Source: Inquilinus limosus_F
GTDB taxonomy: Bacteria; Pseudomonadota; Alphaproteobacteria; DSM-16000; Inquilinaceae
Length of the DNA stretch: 64,000 nt
NCBI RefSeq assembly: GCF_051487185.1
Contig: NZ_JAHVDK010000032.1
Location: 1-64,000, forward strand
Reading direction: 5' to 3'
The first letter of the stretch is position 1. Every line of letters starts with the position of its first letter. The notes under the pieces are model-generated. The model worked only from the letters and a program-made list of their open reading frames with translations, ran no database searches and was not told the origin of the DNA. Position numbers and translations under genes: made by a program. Shown in pieces: positions 58,088 through 64,000 of the stretch.

Positions 58088-59419
58088 ATGAACCGTCGCG
58101 ACCTGCTGCTGGGCCTGACGGCCGCGCCGCTGCTGCCGCGCATGGCCCGTGCCGTCCCTGACGAGGCGCAGGCGATCCGCGCAGCCTTCGGCGGCCCCTA
58201 TGACGCGCCGGCGCTGCGCGACCACGTCGCCCGCATCGCCCAGCGGGTGGTGGATGCCGAGACCGGCGGCCGGCTGCGAGTGGCGGTCGAGCTGCTCGAT
58301 TCCGACCAGGTCAACGCCGCGGCGCTGCCGGACGGCCGCCTGCTGGTCAATCGCGGCCTCCTGGCCCTGGCGCGCAGCGAGGCCGAGGTCGCCTCGGTTC
58401 TGGCGCACGAGATCGGCCATGTCGTCGCCGGCCATGCCAGGCTACGCGCGGCGCGGCCGCCGGTCGATCCGGCGGTCGCCGGCCTGGCGGAAGTCCAGGC
58501 CGAGGCCGAGTTCGACCGGGCGCAAGAGCAGGAGGCCGATCGGATCGGTATCGAGGCCCTGGCCCGGGCCGGCTTCGATCCTTCGGCGGCACCCGCCTTC
58601 CTGGCCCGGCTCGGCGCCGCTCAAGGCCTCGCCGCCTCCCTGTCCGGCCGGCCGGAGCTGGCCACGGCGGCGATCAGCGGCGGCGACCATCCGGAGACGG
58701 CGGAGCGGCTGGCGGCGGCCCGCGCCCGTGCCGCGGCGCTGCCGCCCGGCGAGGCCGGGGAGGAGGCCTGGCTCGCCGCCATCGACGGCCTGCCCTGGGG
58801 CGAGGGGAGGGGCCAGATCCCGATCCGCGGCCAGGCCGTGATCGACCCTGCGGCCCGCTTCCGCTGGGACGCGCCACTTGGCGTCGCCCTGCTGCGCCAG
58901 CGCCAGCGGGTGATGGGGATCGGGCCGGATGATTCGGTGATCCTGTTCGACCGGCTATCGCAGCCGCGGGCGCTGCCGGCGCGGCTGTTCCTGGAGCGGG
59001 TCTGGGGCAAGCGGGCGGGCGGCCTGCAGGGCGTCGGCGCCGGCGATCTCGGCGGCTTCCCCGCGGCCTGGGGCGTCGCCGGGCTGGCGATCGCCTCCGG
59101 CCGGTGGGAGGCGCTGCTGGTCGCGATCGAGACCTCGCCGGAGCGGCGCGAGCGCTTCACTGTGCTGACCCGGGCCGGCAGCCCGGCCACCCCGGTGGTC
59201 CGCGGCGCGGTCGAGAGCTTCCGCCGGATCGGCGCGGCCGAAGCCGCCGCGGTGCGGCCCCGCCGCCTCGCCGTCGTCACGGTGCAGCCGGGCGATACCG
59301 TGTCGGCGATGGTGGGGCGCATGCGGGTCGAGGCGGCTGAGGCGCAGTTCCGGCTGCTGAACGACGTCGCCGGGGAGGCGCCGACGCCGGGGATGAAAGT
59401 GAAGCTGATCGTGGAGTGA
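58088..59419 (+). CDS. secreted M48-family metalloprotease with LysM-like tail
   Basis: A 443-residue exported protease. The N-terminus MNRRDLLLGLTAAPLLPRM looks like a Tat-type signal. The zinc site is VLAHEIGHVVAGHARL with the third ligand Glu in EQEADRIGIEALARAGFD. The C-terminal part (about 390-440: VVTVQPGDTVSAMVGRM) resembles a LysM or related beta repeat that could bind peptidoglycan. Members act in envelope protein quality control (BepA-like). It lies two bases downstream of the SNase-like gene. A dispersed repeat follows its stop. Confidence 0.9.
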   Translation: MNRRDLLLGLTAAPLLPRMARAVPDEAQAIRAAFGGPYDAPALRDHVARIAQRVVDAETGGRLRVAVELLDSDQVNAAALPDGRLLVNRGLLALARSEAEVASVLAHEIGHVVAGHARLRAARPPVDPAVAGLAEVQAEAEFDRAQEQEADRIGIEALARAGFDPSAAPAFLARLGAAQGLAASLSGRPELATAAISGGDHPETAERLAAARARAAALPPGEAGEEAWLAAIDGLPWGEGRGQIPIRGQAVIDPAARFRWDAPLGVALLRQRQRVMGIGPDDSVILFDRLSQPRALPARLFLERVWGKRAGGLQGVGAGDLGGFPAAWGVAGLAIASGRWEALLVAIETSPERRERFTVLTRAGSPATPVVRGAVESFRRIGAAEAAAVRPRRLAVVTVQPGDTVSAMVGRMRVEAAEAQFRLLNDVAGEAPTPGMKVKLIVE

Positions 59420-59430
59420 CGCCACCAGAT

Positions 59431-59518
59431 CCATCATTGCGAGGAGGCGAAGCCGACGAAGCAATCCAGGGGCGGTGCCACTGGATCGCCACGTCGCTAC
59501 GCTCCTCGCGATGACGAT
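59431..59518. repeat. dispersed palindromic repeat element (copy D, inverted)
   Basis: The inner string GCGAGGAGGCGAAGCCGACG continuing into AAGCAATCCAG is the reverse complement of the right half of copies B and C, so this element has the opposite orientation. The ends CATTGCGAG and CTCGCGATGACGAT pair imperfectly. It lies between the M48 gene and rpoH and could act as the 3' hairpin of both convergent genes. Confidence 0.82.
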
Positions 59519-59534
59519 ATGAAAGCGGCCCCCG

Positions 59535-60422
59535 CTACTCCTCCAGGAACAGCTCCTCGGGTTCGGCCACGCGGCGGGAGATCGAGGCGCGCAGCTTGGT
59601 CAGCGCCCGGTGCTCGAGCTGGCGCACCCGCTCCTTGCTGACGCCGAGCTGGCGGCCCAGCTCCTCCAGCGTCGCACCGCTGTCGCGCAGGCGGCGCTGG
59701 CGGATGATGGTCTGCTCGCGCGGGCTCAGGGCGCCGATCGCCTCGGCCAGCCAACGCGAGCGGGTGACGTTGTCGCGCAGGCCGATCACCACCTCCTCGG
59801 GCGAGGGGCGGGGGTCGGCCAAGAGGCCCTGCCAGTCGTCCTCGCCATCCTCCGAGATCGGGGCGTTCAGCGACTGGTCGGCGGCGGCCAGGCGCATCTC
59901 CATCGCCTCGACATCGGCGATGTCGACCCTGAGCTCGCTGGCGATCCAGGCGCGGCCGGCCTGGGTCATGCCGGACTGGCCATCGGCGCTCTCGATCTTG
60001 GCGCGCAGCCGCCGCAGGTTGAAGAACAGCGATTTCTGCGCCGCGGTGGTGCCGGTGCGCACGATCGACCAGTTGCGCAGCACATAGTCCTGCATCGCCG
60101 AGCGGATCCACCACGCGGCATAGGTCGAGAACCGCACCTCGCGGTCGTGCTCGAACCGGGCGGCGGCCTGCATCAGCCCGACATTGCCCTCCTGCACCAG
60201 GTCGCCGATCGGCAGGCCGTAGTTGCGGAAGCGCGAGGCGGTGGCGATGACCAGGCGGGTATAGGCCCGGACCAGGGCGTGCAGAGCCGGCTCGTCATGG
60301 TCTTCGCGCCAGCGCCGGGCGAGCTCGAACTCGGTCTCGCGCGACAGCAGCGGCTCATTCATCGACGCCTTGATGAACTTCAGGTTGGCGCGCTGGGTCT
60401 CGGGATCGTCGAGATGCGGCAT
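59535..60422 (-). CDS. rpoH: heat-shock sigma factor RpoH
   Basis: A 295-residue sigma-32-type factor. Region 2 has DLVQEGNVGLMQAAARFEHD and FSTYAAWWIRSAMQDYVL; the RpoH box is QKSLFFNLRRLRAKI; region 4 ends LGVSKERVRQLEHRALTKLR. It directs RNA polymerase to heat-shock genes. The N-terminus is set at MPHLDDPETQRAN; upstream in-frame residues are basic noise. Alphaproteobacteria often have two RpoH types, one under control of the general stress or RpoE-like system; a GGAAC-type promoter lies upstream here. Confidence 0.94.
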   Translation of the reverse strand: MPHLDDPETQRANLKFIKASMNEPLLSRETEFELARRWREDHDEPALHALVRAYTRLVIATASRFRNYGLPIGDLVQEGNVGLMQAAARFEHDREVRFSTYAAWWIRSAMQDYVLRNWSIVRTGTTAAQKSLFFNLRRLRAKIESADGQSGMTQAGRAWIASELRVDIADVEAMEMRLAAADQSLNAPISEDGEDDWQGLLADPRPSPEEVVIGLRDNVTRSRWLAEAIGALSPREQTIIRQRRLRDSGATLEELGRQLGVSKERVRQLEHRALTKLRASISRRVAEPEELFLEE

Positions 60423-60479
60423 GGACGCCCCCTCTTCGGCCGAACGACGCCGCGGTCCATCCCGCGACCTCGATAGACG

Positions 60480-60505
60480 AACACCCTCCCGCATGACGAC
60501 GTTCC
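60480..60505 (-). promoter_or_regulatory. possible sigma-EcfG-type promoter of rpoH
   Basis: On the minus strand GGAAC (60505-60501) and TGTT (60483-60480) with 17 bases between fit the GGAAC-N16/17-CGTT consensus with one mismatch. It would start transcription about 50 bases upstream of the rpoH ATG. Confidence 0.45.
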
Positions 60506-60579
60506 CTCGCCGGCGGGGGTTCGTCCCTAGTGAGGAATTCGCCGGAACGGGACGGTCGGTTACAGGGGGGAGGAGTCGG

Positions 60580-61383
60580 TCAGGCCTCGACGATCTCGAC
60601 CAGCGTCCCGTCGGGGTCGAACAGCCCGGCGGCGAGGCGGCCGCCGCGGCCGCAGCCGGAATCGAGCGTCACCGCCGGCCCGTCGAGCCGCAGCCCGCCG
60701 CCCGTCGGGTCATAGCCGCGGATCAGGCGGCGGAAGCCGGCGTAGGGCTCCTGCAGCGCGGCGAAGCCGGGGGCGGACCACCAGAAGGCGTCGCCTTGGG
60801 CGGCCAGCGGTCGGCTCGGGTCGATCCCGGCGCTGACGAACAGGATGCCGTCATCTTCGGTGTAGGCGGCCCGGCGCAGCGCGGCGTAGAGCGCGTTGTG
60901 GCCGGGGGCGGCGCGGATCGCCTCGCGCAGCCCATTGGTCCAGCGGGTCAGCCGGACGGCGCCCTCGCGCGCCGCGGCCAGACCCTCCTCGGGCCGGCCG
61001 CCATAGGCGCGCAGCGTGCCGTCGCCCCCCTGCGCCAGCATCCAGCGCAGCACGTCCTGCGGGTTCGGCGCGAATTGCAGCTGCAGCATCTTCTGCCACA
61101 TCTCCTCCTGCGCCCCGCGCAGGAAGACGACGTCCTCGGCCAGCACGCCGGGGCGGGCGATCAGGGCCCGCCGCATCGACAGCACCTCGCCGACCAGGGC
61201 ATGCAGCCGGTCGGACCGGCCGATCAGGTTGCCGAGATAGATCAGCCGGTCGCCGGGCTGGAACCGGGCCGCGACATGGTCGTGCAGCACGGCCAGGCGG
61301 TCGACCTCGCCATGCACGGCGCCGACGGCCCAGATCCGCTTCGGGCGGCCGAGCCGGGCGAATCTCTCGGAATCGCGGGTCAC
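60580..61383 (-). CDS. metallophosphoesterase-fold protein with degraded active site
   Basis: A 267-residue protein with the calcineurin-like phosphoesterase outline, but the metal and catalytic motifs are changed: GDIHG reads GAVHG, GDxxDRG reads GNLIGRS, GNHE reads GAQEE and the late GHTP region reads GYDPT. The spacing of these blocks (residues about 21, 50, 88 and 222) is normal. It is therefore a pseudo-phosphatase, perhaps a binding or regulatory protein. It lies between rpoH and carD in the same direction (gaps of 157 and 132 bases). Function unknown. Confidence 0.75.
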   Translation of the reverse strand: MTRDSERFARLGRPKRIWAVGAVHGEVDRLAVLHDHVAARFQPGDRLIYLGNLIGRSDRLHALVGEVLSMRRALIARPGVLAEDVVFLRGAQEEMWQKMLQLQFAPNPQDVLRWMLAQGGDGTLRAYGGRPEEGLAAAREGAVRLTRWTNGLREAIRAAPGHNALYAALRRAAYTEDDGILFVSAGIDPSRPLAAQGDAFWWSAPGFAALQEPYAGFRRLIRGYDPTGGGLRLDGPAVTLDSGCGRGGRLAAGLFDPDGTLVEIVEA

Positions 61384-61469
61384 GCGGGGACGGGGAAAGA
61401 GGAACTGGTCATCTGCCGCCGCAGTTTAGCGGCTCGGTGCGGTGAAGCCAGCCTCAATCACCGGCCATG

Positions 61470-61493
61470 AAAAAGGCGGCCCGAAGGCCGCCT
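61470..61493 (-). terminator. carD terminator
   Basis: On the minus strand AGGCGGCC and GGCCGCCT form eight pairs over a TTCG loop, followed by TTTT. It lies 22 bases after the carD stop. Confidence 0.9.
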
Positions 61494-61515
61494 GTTTTCG
61501 GTGGGAAGAAGGGGC

Positions 61516-62016
61516 TCAGGCCGCCTTCTTCAGCACCTGCTCCAGCTTCTGGGTCGCCTTGACCTCGTCGATCTTCTCGACCGCGGCCAGCTCCCGCGCT
61601 AGGCGCTCCAGCGCCGCCTGGTAGATCTGGCGCTCGCTGTAGGACTGCTCCGGCTGGTCGGTGGCGCGGTGCAGGTCGCGCACCACCTCGGCGATCGACA
61701 CCGGGTCGCCGGAATTGATCTTGGCCTCGTATTCCTGGGCCCGGCGGCTCCACATGGTGCGGCGCACGCGGCTGCGTCCGGTCAGGGTCTCCAGCGCAGT
61801 CTTGATCCGGTCCTTCGACGACAGCTTGCGCAGGCCCGACTTCTTCGCCTTGGCGACAGGAACCTTGAGCGTCATCCGCTCCTTCTCGAAGCTGATCGCA
61901 TAGAGCTGCACGGTCATGCCGCTGATGCTGTGCGTTTCGAGCGCCTCGATGCGGCCAACGCCGTGCGCCGGATACACGACGTAGTCACCGACGTCGTACT
62001 CAAGTTCCTGAGCCAT
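61516..62016 (-). CDS. carD: CarD-family transcriptional regulator
   Basis: A 166-residue protein. The N-terminal RNA-polymerase-interacting Tudor-like domain is YDVGDYVVYPAHGVGRIEA, followed by ISFEKERMTLKVPVAKAKKSG; the C-terminal helical DNA-contacting domain contains RRAQEYEAKINSGDPVSIAEV. CarD binds the polymerase beta subunit and stabilises the open promoter complex, setting rRNA and growth-related transcription. Start MAQELEYDVGD; longer upstream frames are not conserved-looking. It has a predicted own promoter 185 bases upstream and a good terminator. The gene order fdxA-carD is common in this class. Confidence 0.95.
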   Translation of the reverse strand: MAQELEYDVGDYVVYPAHGVGRIEALETHSISGMTVQLYAISFEKERMTLKVPVAKAKKSGLRKLSSKDRIKTALETLTGRSRVRRTMWSRRAQEYEAKINSGDPVSIAEVVRDLHRATDQPEQSYSERQIYQAALERLARELAAVEKIDEVKATQKLEQVLKKAA

Positions 62017-62199
62017 GTCTGCCAATGGAGTCACCCTCTGTGGTCGGACCCAGCGGCGGTGGCCGCCAACGGCCGCCGCCCCGCGCTTCGCCGCGCCGTG
62101 ACCGCCTCGACCTCCGCACCGAAACGAGGACGCAGAAGTCGATTCCGACCCTGTAGTGCGGGATCGGAATGTGGTCGTCAGCACCGGGAATGGACAAAG

Positions 62200-62228
62200 A
62201 TTATAATACGTTGCGCTTCCGATATGAA
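62200..62228 (-). promoter_or_regulatory. predicted carD promoter
   Basis: On the minus strand TTCATA (62228-62223) and TATAAT (62205-62200) with 17-base spacing. The perfect -10 box in a GC-rich background makes it credible. The 5' leader would be about 180 bases. Confidence 0.5.
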
Positions 62229-62229
62229 G

Positions 62230-62284
62230 GCCGAGTCCGCCCCGTTATGACGCTTTTTTTGCAATGCAGGCCGGCGGACTCGGC
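62230..62284. repeat. 12-bp inverted repeat downstream of fdxA
   Basis: GCCGAGTCCGCC (62230-62241) and GGCGGACTCGGC (62273-62284) are perfect inverted arms separated by 31 bases that include a T run on the plus strand. It begins six bases after the fdxA stop and may be its 3' structure. Confidence 0.5.
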
Positions 62285-62290
62285 GAATCG

Positions 62291-62632
62291 TTAATTGCCT
62301 TCGCCCGGATTCGGGCTGAAATGCTCGGCGAATTTGTTCGCCACGTCCTTCCAGGAGTCGGCGTCGGCCGGCGCATCCTTCTTGCGGGTGATGTTCGGCC
62401 AGATCGCGGAGTATTCGCGGTTCAGCTCGCCCCACTTCTCCGCAGCCTCGGCCTCGGTGTCCGGCTTGATCGCCTCGGCCGGGCACTCCGGCTCACACAC
62501 GCCGCAGTCGATACACTCGTCCGGGTGGATGACCAGCATGTTTTCGCCCTCGTAGAAGCAGTCCACGGGGCACACTTCGACGCAATCCGTGTACTTGCAC
62601 TTGATGCAAGCTTCACCCACCACATAGGCCAT
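62291..62632 (-). CDS. fdxA: 7Fe-8S ferredoxin FdxA
   Basis: A 113-residue ferredoxin with all cysteines of one [3Fe-4S] and one [4Fe-4S] cluster: ACIKCKYTDCVEVCPVDCF and ECIDCGVCEPECPAEAI. The C-terminal extension (WGELNREYSAIWPNITRKKD) is typical of FdxA. It carries electrons in the cytoplasm; partners are unknown. The start MAYVVGEAC follows an AAGGAGAT-like site within the TerB gene end, seven bases away. Confidence 0.96.
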   Translation of the reverse strand: MAYVVGEACIKCKYTDCVEVCPVDCFYEGENMLVIHPDECIDCGVCEPECPAEAIKPDTEAEAAEKWGELNREYSAIWPNITRKKDAPADADSWKDVANKFAEHFSPNPGEGN

Positions 62633-62639
62633 ACTTGAT

Positions 62640-63113
62640 TTACTCCGGATCTCCTTCGACGGCCGCCGCGGCGCCGTTGCGGGCAAGCACGCGGCGGCGG
62701 GCAGCGCCGCTATCCGCGTCCGAGACGAATAGAAGCGCTGCGACTCGCCGCATCAGATTGGCTTCGAGATCGTCGACCTTACCATCCGCGAGGATCACAT
62801 CCCACAGCATTTCCACAATGCGGATGCGCGCCGGCTCGTCGCAATGCGCGCGGATGGTGTGGGTCAGGGCGTGCCAGGAGACGGCGCCGTCGCTGTCGCG
62901 CTCAGCCTCGGCCTCCAGCTGCGCCGACTCGAAGGGGCCGAGCCGGAAGCGCCAGGTCAGCAGCGTCTGGATCCGCTCGCGCTCCGGCTCGTCCAGCGAA
63001 TCGTCGACTCGCGCCGCCTCCATCAGCAGCGCGGCGACGGCGCGGCGCAGCGTCGCGTCGTCCGGGGCGGGCCGGGCGTCGCCGCGGGCCCAGTCGAGAA
63101 TGTGGTTCAACAT
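62640..63113 (-). CDS. TerB-like protein
   Basis: A 157-residue, all-helical protein of the TerB/DUF533-type family. The signature acidic helices are AVAALLMEAARVDDSLDEPE and VEMLWDVILADGKVDDLEANLMRRV. TerB-like domains may bind metals and act near membranes or in stress responses; no tellurite operon is present. It lies between the S4-domain gene (9-base gap) and fdxA (7-base gap), in one operon. Confidence 0.85.
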   Translation of the reverse strand: MLNHILDWARGDARPAPDDATLRRAVAALLMEAARVDDSLDEPERERIQTLLTWRFRLGPFESAQLEAEAERDSDGAVSWHALTHTIRAHCDEPARIRIVEMLWDVILADGKVDDLEANLMRRVAALLFVSDADSGAARRRVLARNGAAAAVEGDPE

Positions 63114-63122
63114 CGCCTAGAT

Positions 63123-63485
63123 CTAGTCGCTGCCCCCCTTCGGCGGAAGGGACCGGCGGTCCCGTCCCGTCGGCCGGGGGCCTGCCACGGGCAGCGCCGT
63201 CTCCGGCGTCGGCGGCTGCAGGTCGCGGTACAGCAGCTGCGCCTCGCTGGCCGGGCCGCGGCGCTCGGCCAGGGCCAGCACCTCGATGACGCGGATGTGC
63301 CGGCCCTGGATGAAGGTCAGCACCTGGCCGGGGCGGATCGTCGCATGGGCCTTCTGGGTCGGCACGCCGTCGATGCGGACGCCGCCCGAGGCGCACAGCT
63401 TCGCCGCCAGGCTGCGGGTCTTGAAGAAGCGCGCCTGCCACAGCCACTTGTCCAGCCGCGGCCGCTCGGTATCCCGGTCAGCCAT
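63123..63485 (-). CDS. S4-domain RNA-binding protein (Hsp15-like)
   Basis: A 120-residue protein with an S4 domain (RLDKWLWQARFFKTRSLAAKLCASGGVRI) and a polar tail. In E. coli Hsp15 (HslR) binds stalled 50S subunits carrying nascent chains and recycles them. It overlaps the helicase gene by eight bases and belongs to a helicase-S4-TerB-fdxA run seen in many relatives. Confidence 0.9.
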   Translation of the reverse strand: MADRDTERPRLDKWLWQARFFKTRSLAAKLCASGGVRIDGVPTQKAHATIRPGQVLTFIQGRHIRVIEVLALAERRGPASEAQLLYRDLQPPTPETALPVAGPRPTGRDRRSLPPKGGSD

Positions 63486-64000
63486 TGCGGTGGAGCTGGG
63501 CGAGCTTGGCGAAGGGGCTGTCGGCCGCCACCGTTGCGCGCCGCGGCGCCTGGGGTCGCTTGGTCCTCACCGGAACATAGGTCACGCGTCCCTCGTCGTC
63601 CTGGGTCGGCCGATACCCGGCCGCCTGCAGGATAGCCGGGATTTCGGCGACGGTGCAGCCGACGATCGGCGCCAGCGCCGGATCGGCGGTCAGCCCGCCA
63701 CGGCGGCGGCGCGATTCGGCGGCGTCGCGCAGCGCGTCGATGCGGTCGAGCCGGATGCGCCGCGGGCCGCAGGGGACGAAGCCCGCAAGGTCCAGCGCCG
63801 CGGCGTCCTGGCCCGCCTCCGCCGGCACCGAGATCCGGGCCGGCGCGGGCAGGGCGGCCGGCAGCTTGCGGCCGTTCGCGACGGCGCCCAGCAGCACGCG
63901 CAGCGCGGTCGGCCGCGGCTTCAGCATCGGCGCCAGATAGACATGGCTCGGCCCGAAGCGCACGCCGAAGCCGGCGAGCTGCCTGCGGTCGGCCGCGGTC
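63478..64000 (-). CDS. C-terminal end of a Suv3-like superfamily II helicase (5' part outside window)
   Basis: Only about the last 173 codons are inside the window. The visible part starts in frame before DRRQLAGFGVRFGPSHVYLAPMLKP and ends AKLAQLHRNG. DRRQLAGFGVRFGPSHVYL is the typical C-terminal stretch of bacterial helicases related to mitochondrial Suv3, which unwind RNA during decay. The motor motifs lie outside. The stop overlaps the S4 gene start. The reading frame continues open to the window edge. Confidence 0.8.
   Translation of the reverse strand, partial: TAADRRQLAGFGVRFGPSHVYLAPMLKPRPTALRVLLGAVANGRKLPAALPAPARISVPAEAGQDAAALDLAGFVPCGPRRIRLDRIDALRDAAESRRRRGGLTADPALAPIVGCTVAEIPAILQAAGYRPTQDDEGRVTYVPVRTKRPQAPRRATVAADSPFAKLAQLHRNG

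Overview
The window is a dense, very GC-rich stretch of bacterial chromosome with 73 protein-coding loci (one frameshifted, two cut by the window edges), one tRNA and one probable small RNA. The gene content is alphaproteobacterial: ChvG/ChvI followed by a short HPr kinase, RapZ, EIIA, HPr and EI; AddA/AddB; a TsaE-AddB-AddA chain; CarD and RpoH; and promoters that fit the alphaproteobacterial general-stress sigma factor. A Rhodospirillales-type soil or water organism is my best guess, but that is inference. I see no prophage, insertion sequence, CRISPR array or integrated element. The only accessory-looking items are a ParDE-type toxin-antitoxin pair, a frameshifted DinB gene and dispersed palindromic repeats.

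Layout. 1-2176: Sel1-repeat protein with a Pro/Ala-rich linker built from a 150-bp tandem repeat, then tRNA-Gln. 2.5-7 kb: ribbon-helix-helix protein, a CHASE2 adenylate cyclase in an operon with a Crp-type regulator, and a divergent secreted FecR-domain protein. 7-17.6 kb: xanthine phosphoribosyltransferase, creatinase-like protein, methyltransferase, glutathione transferase, a peptide ABC importer without ATPases next to an NylC-like P1 peptidase, an RlmI-like rRNA methyltransferase and an orphan sugar-type binding protein. 17.6-19.8 kb: broken dinB, ParDE pair with a strong palindrome in front, tam. 19.8-24.5 kb: the conserved rpmH-rnpA-yidD-yidC-engB-argB block. 24.5-30.4 kb: amidohydrolase, MepA-like membrane protein, iron alcohol dehydrogenase, a stress-promoter small RNA, a DmpA-like peptidase, an SH3 protein and thioredoxin. 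30.4-38.4 kb: tsaE-addB-addA and ferredoxin-NADP reductase. 38.4-43.8 kb: LysE exporter, aminotransferase, a duplicated-domain secreted protein, ahcY and TerC. 44-46.4 kb: DeoR regulator and MFS transporter behind a four-copy operator-like array. 46.4-55.4 kb: the ChvI/ChvG-PTS regulatory operon, with an extra secreted triple-PPC protein inserted. 55.5-59.4 kb: HugZ-like protein, proline iminopeptidase, degenerate SNase-like protein, M48 protease. 59.5-64 kb: rpoH, a degenerate phosphoesterase, carD, fdxA, a TerB-like protein, an S4 protein and the end of a Suv3-like helicase.

How it fits together. Much of the window concerns envelope and stress signalling: ChvG/ChvI with nitrogen/carbon PTS regulators, a local cyclic-nucleotide circuit, RpoH, and an sRNA with a C-rich loop behind a textbook sigma-EcfG promoter. 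The sRNA (about 28041-28112) is the most interesting element. It looks like a GsrN-type general-stress RNA, and a second, weaker stress-type promoter lies in front of rpoH. Pseudo-enzymes are also common: a phosphoesterase without its metal ligands, an M24-fold protein without its metal ligands, an SNase-like protein lacking the catalytic Glu, and a RapZ whose Walker A lysine is histidine.
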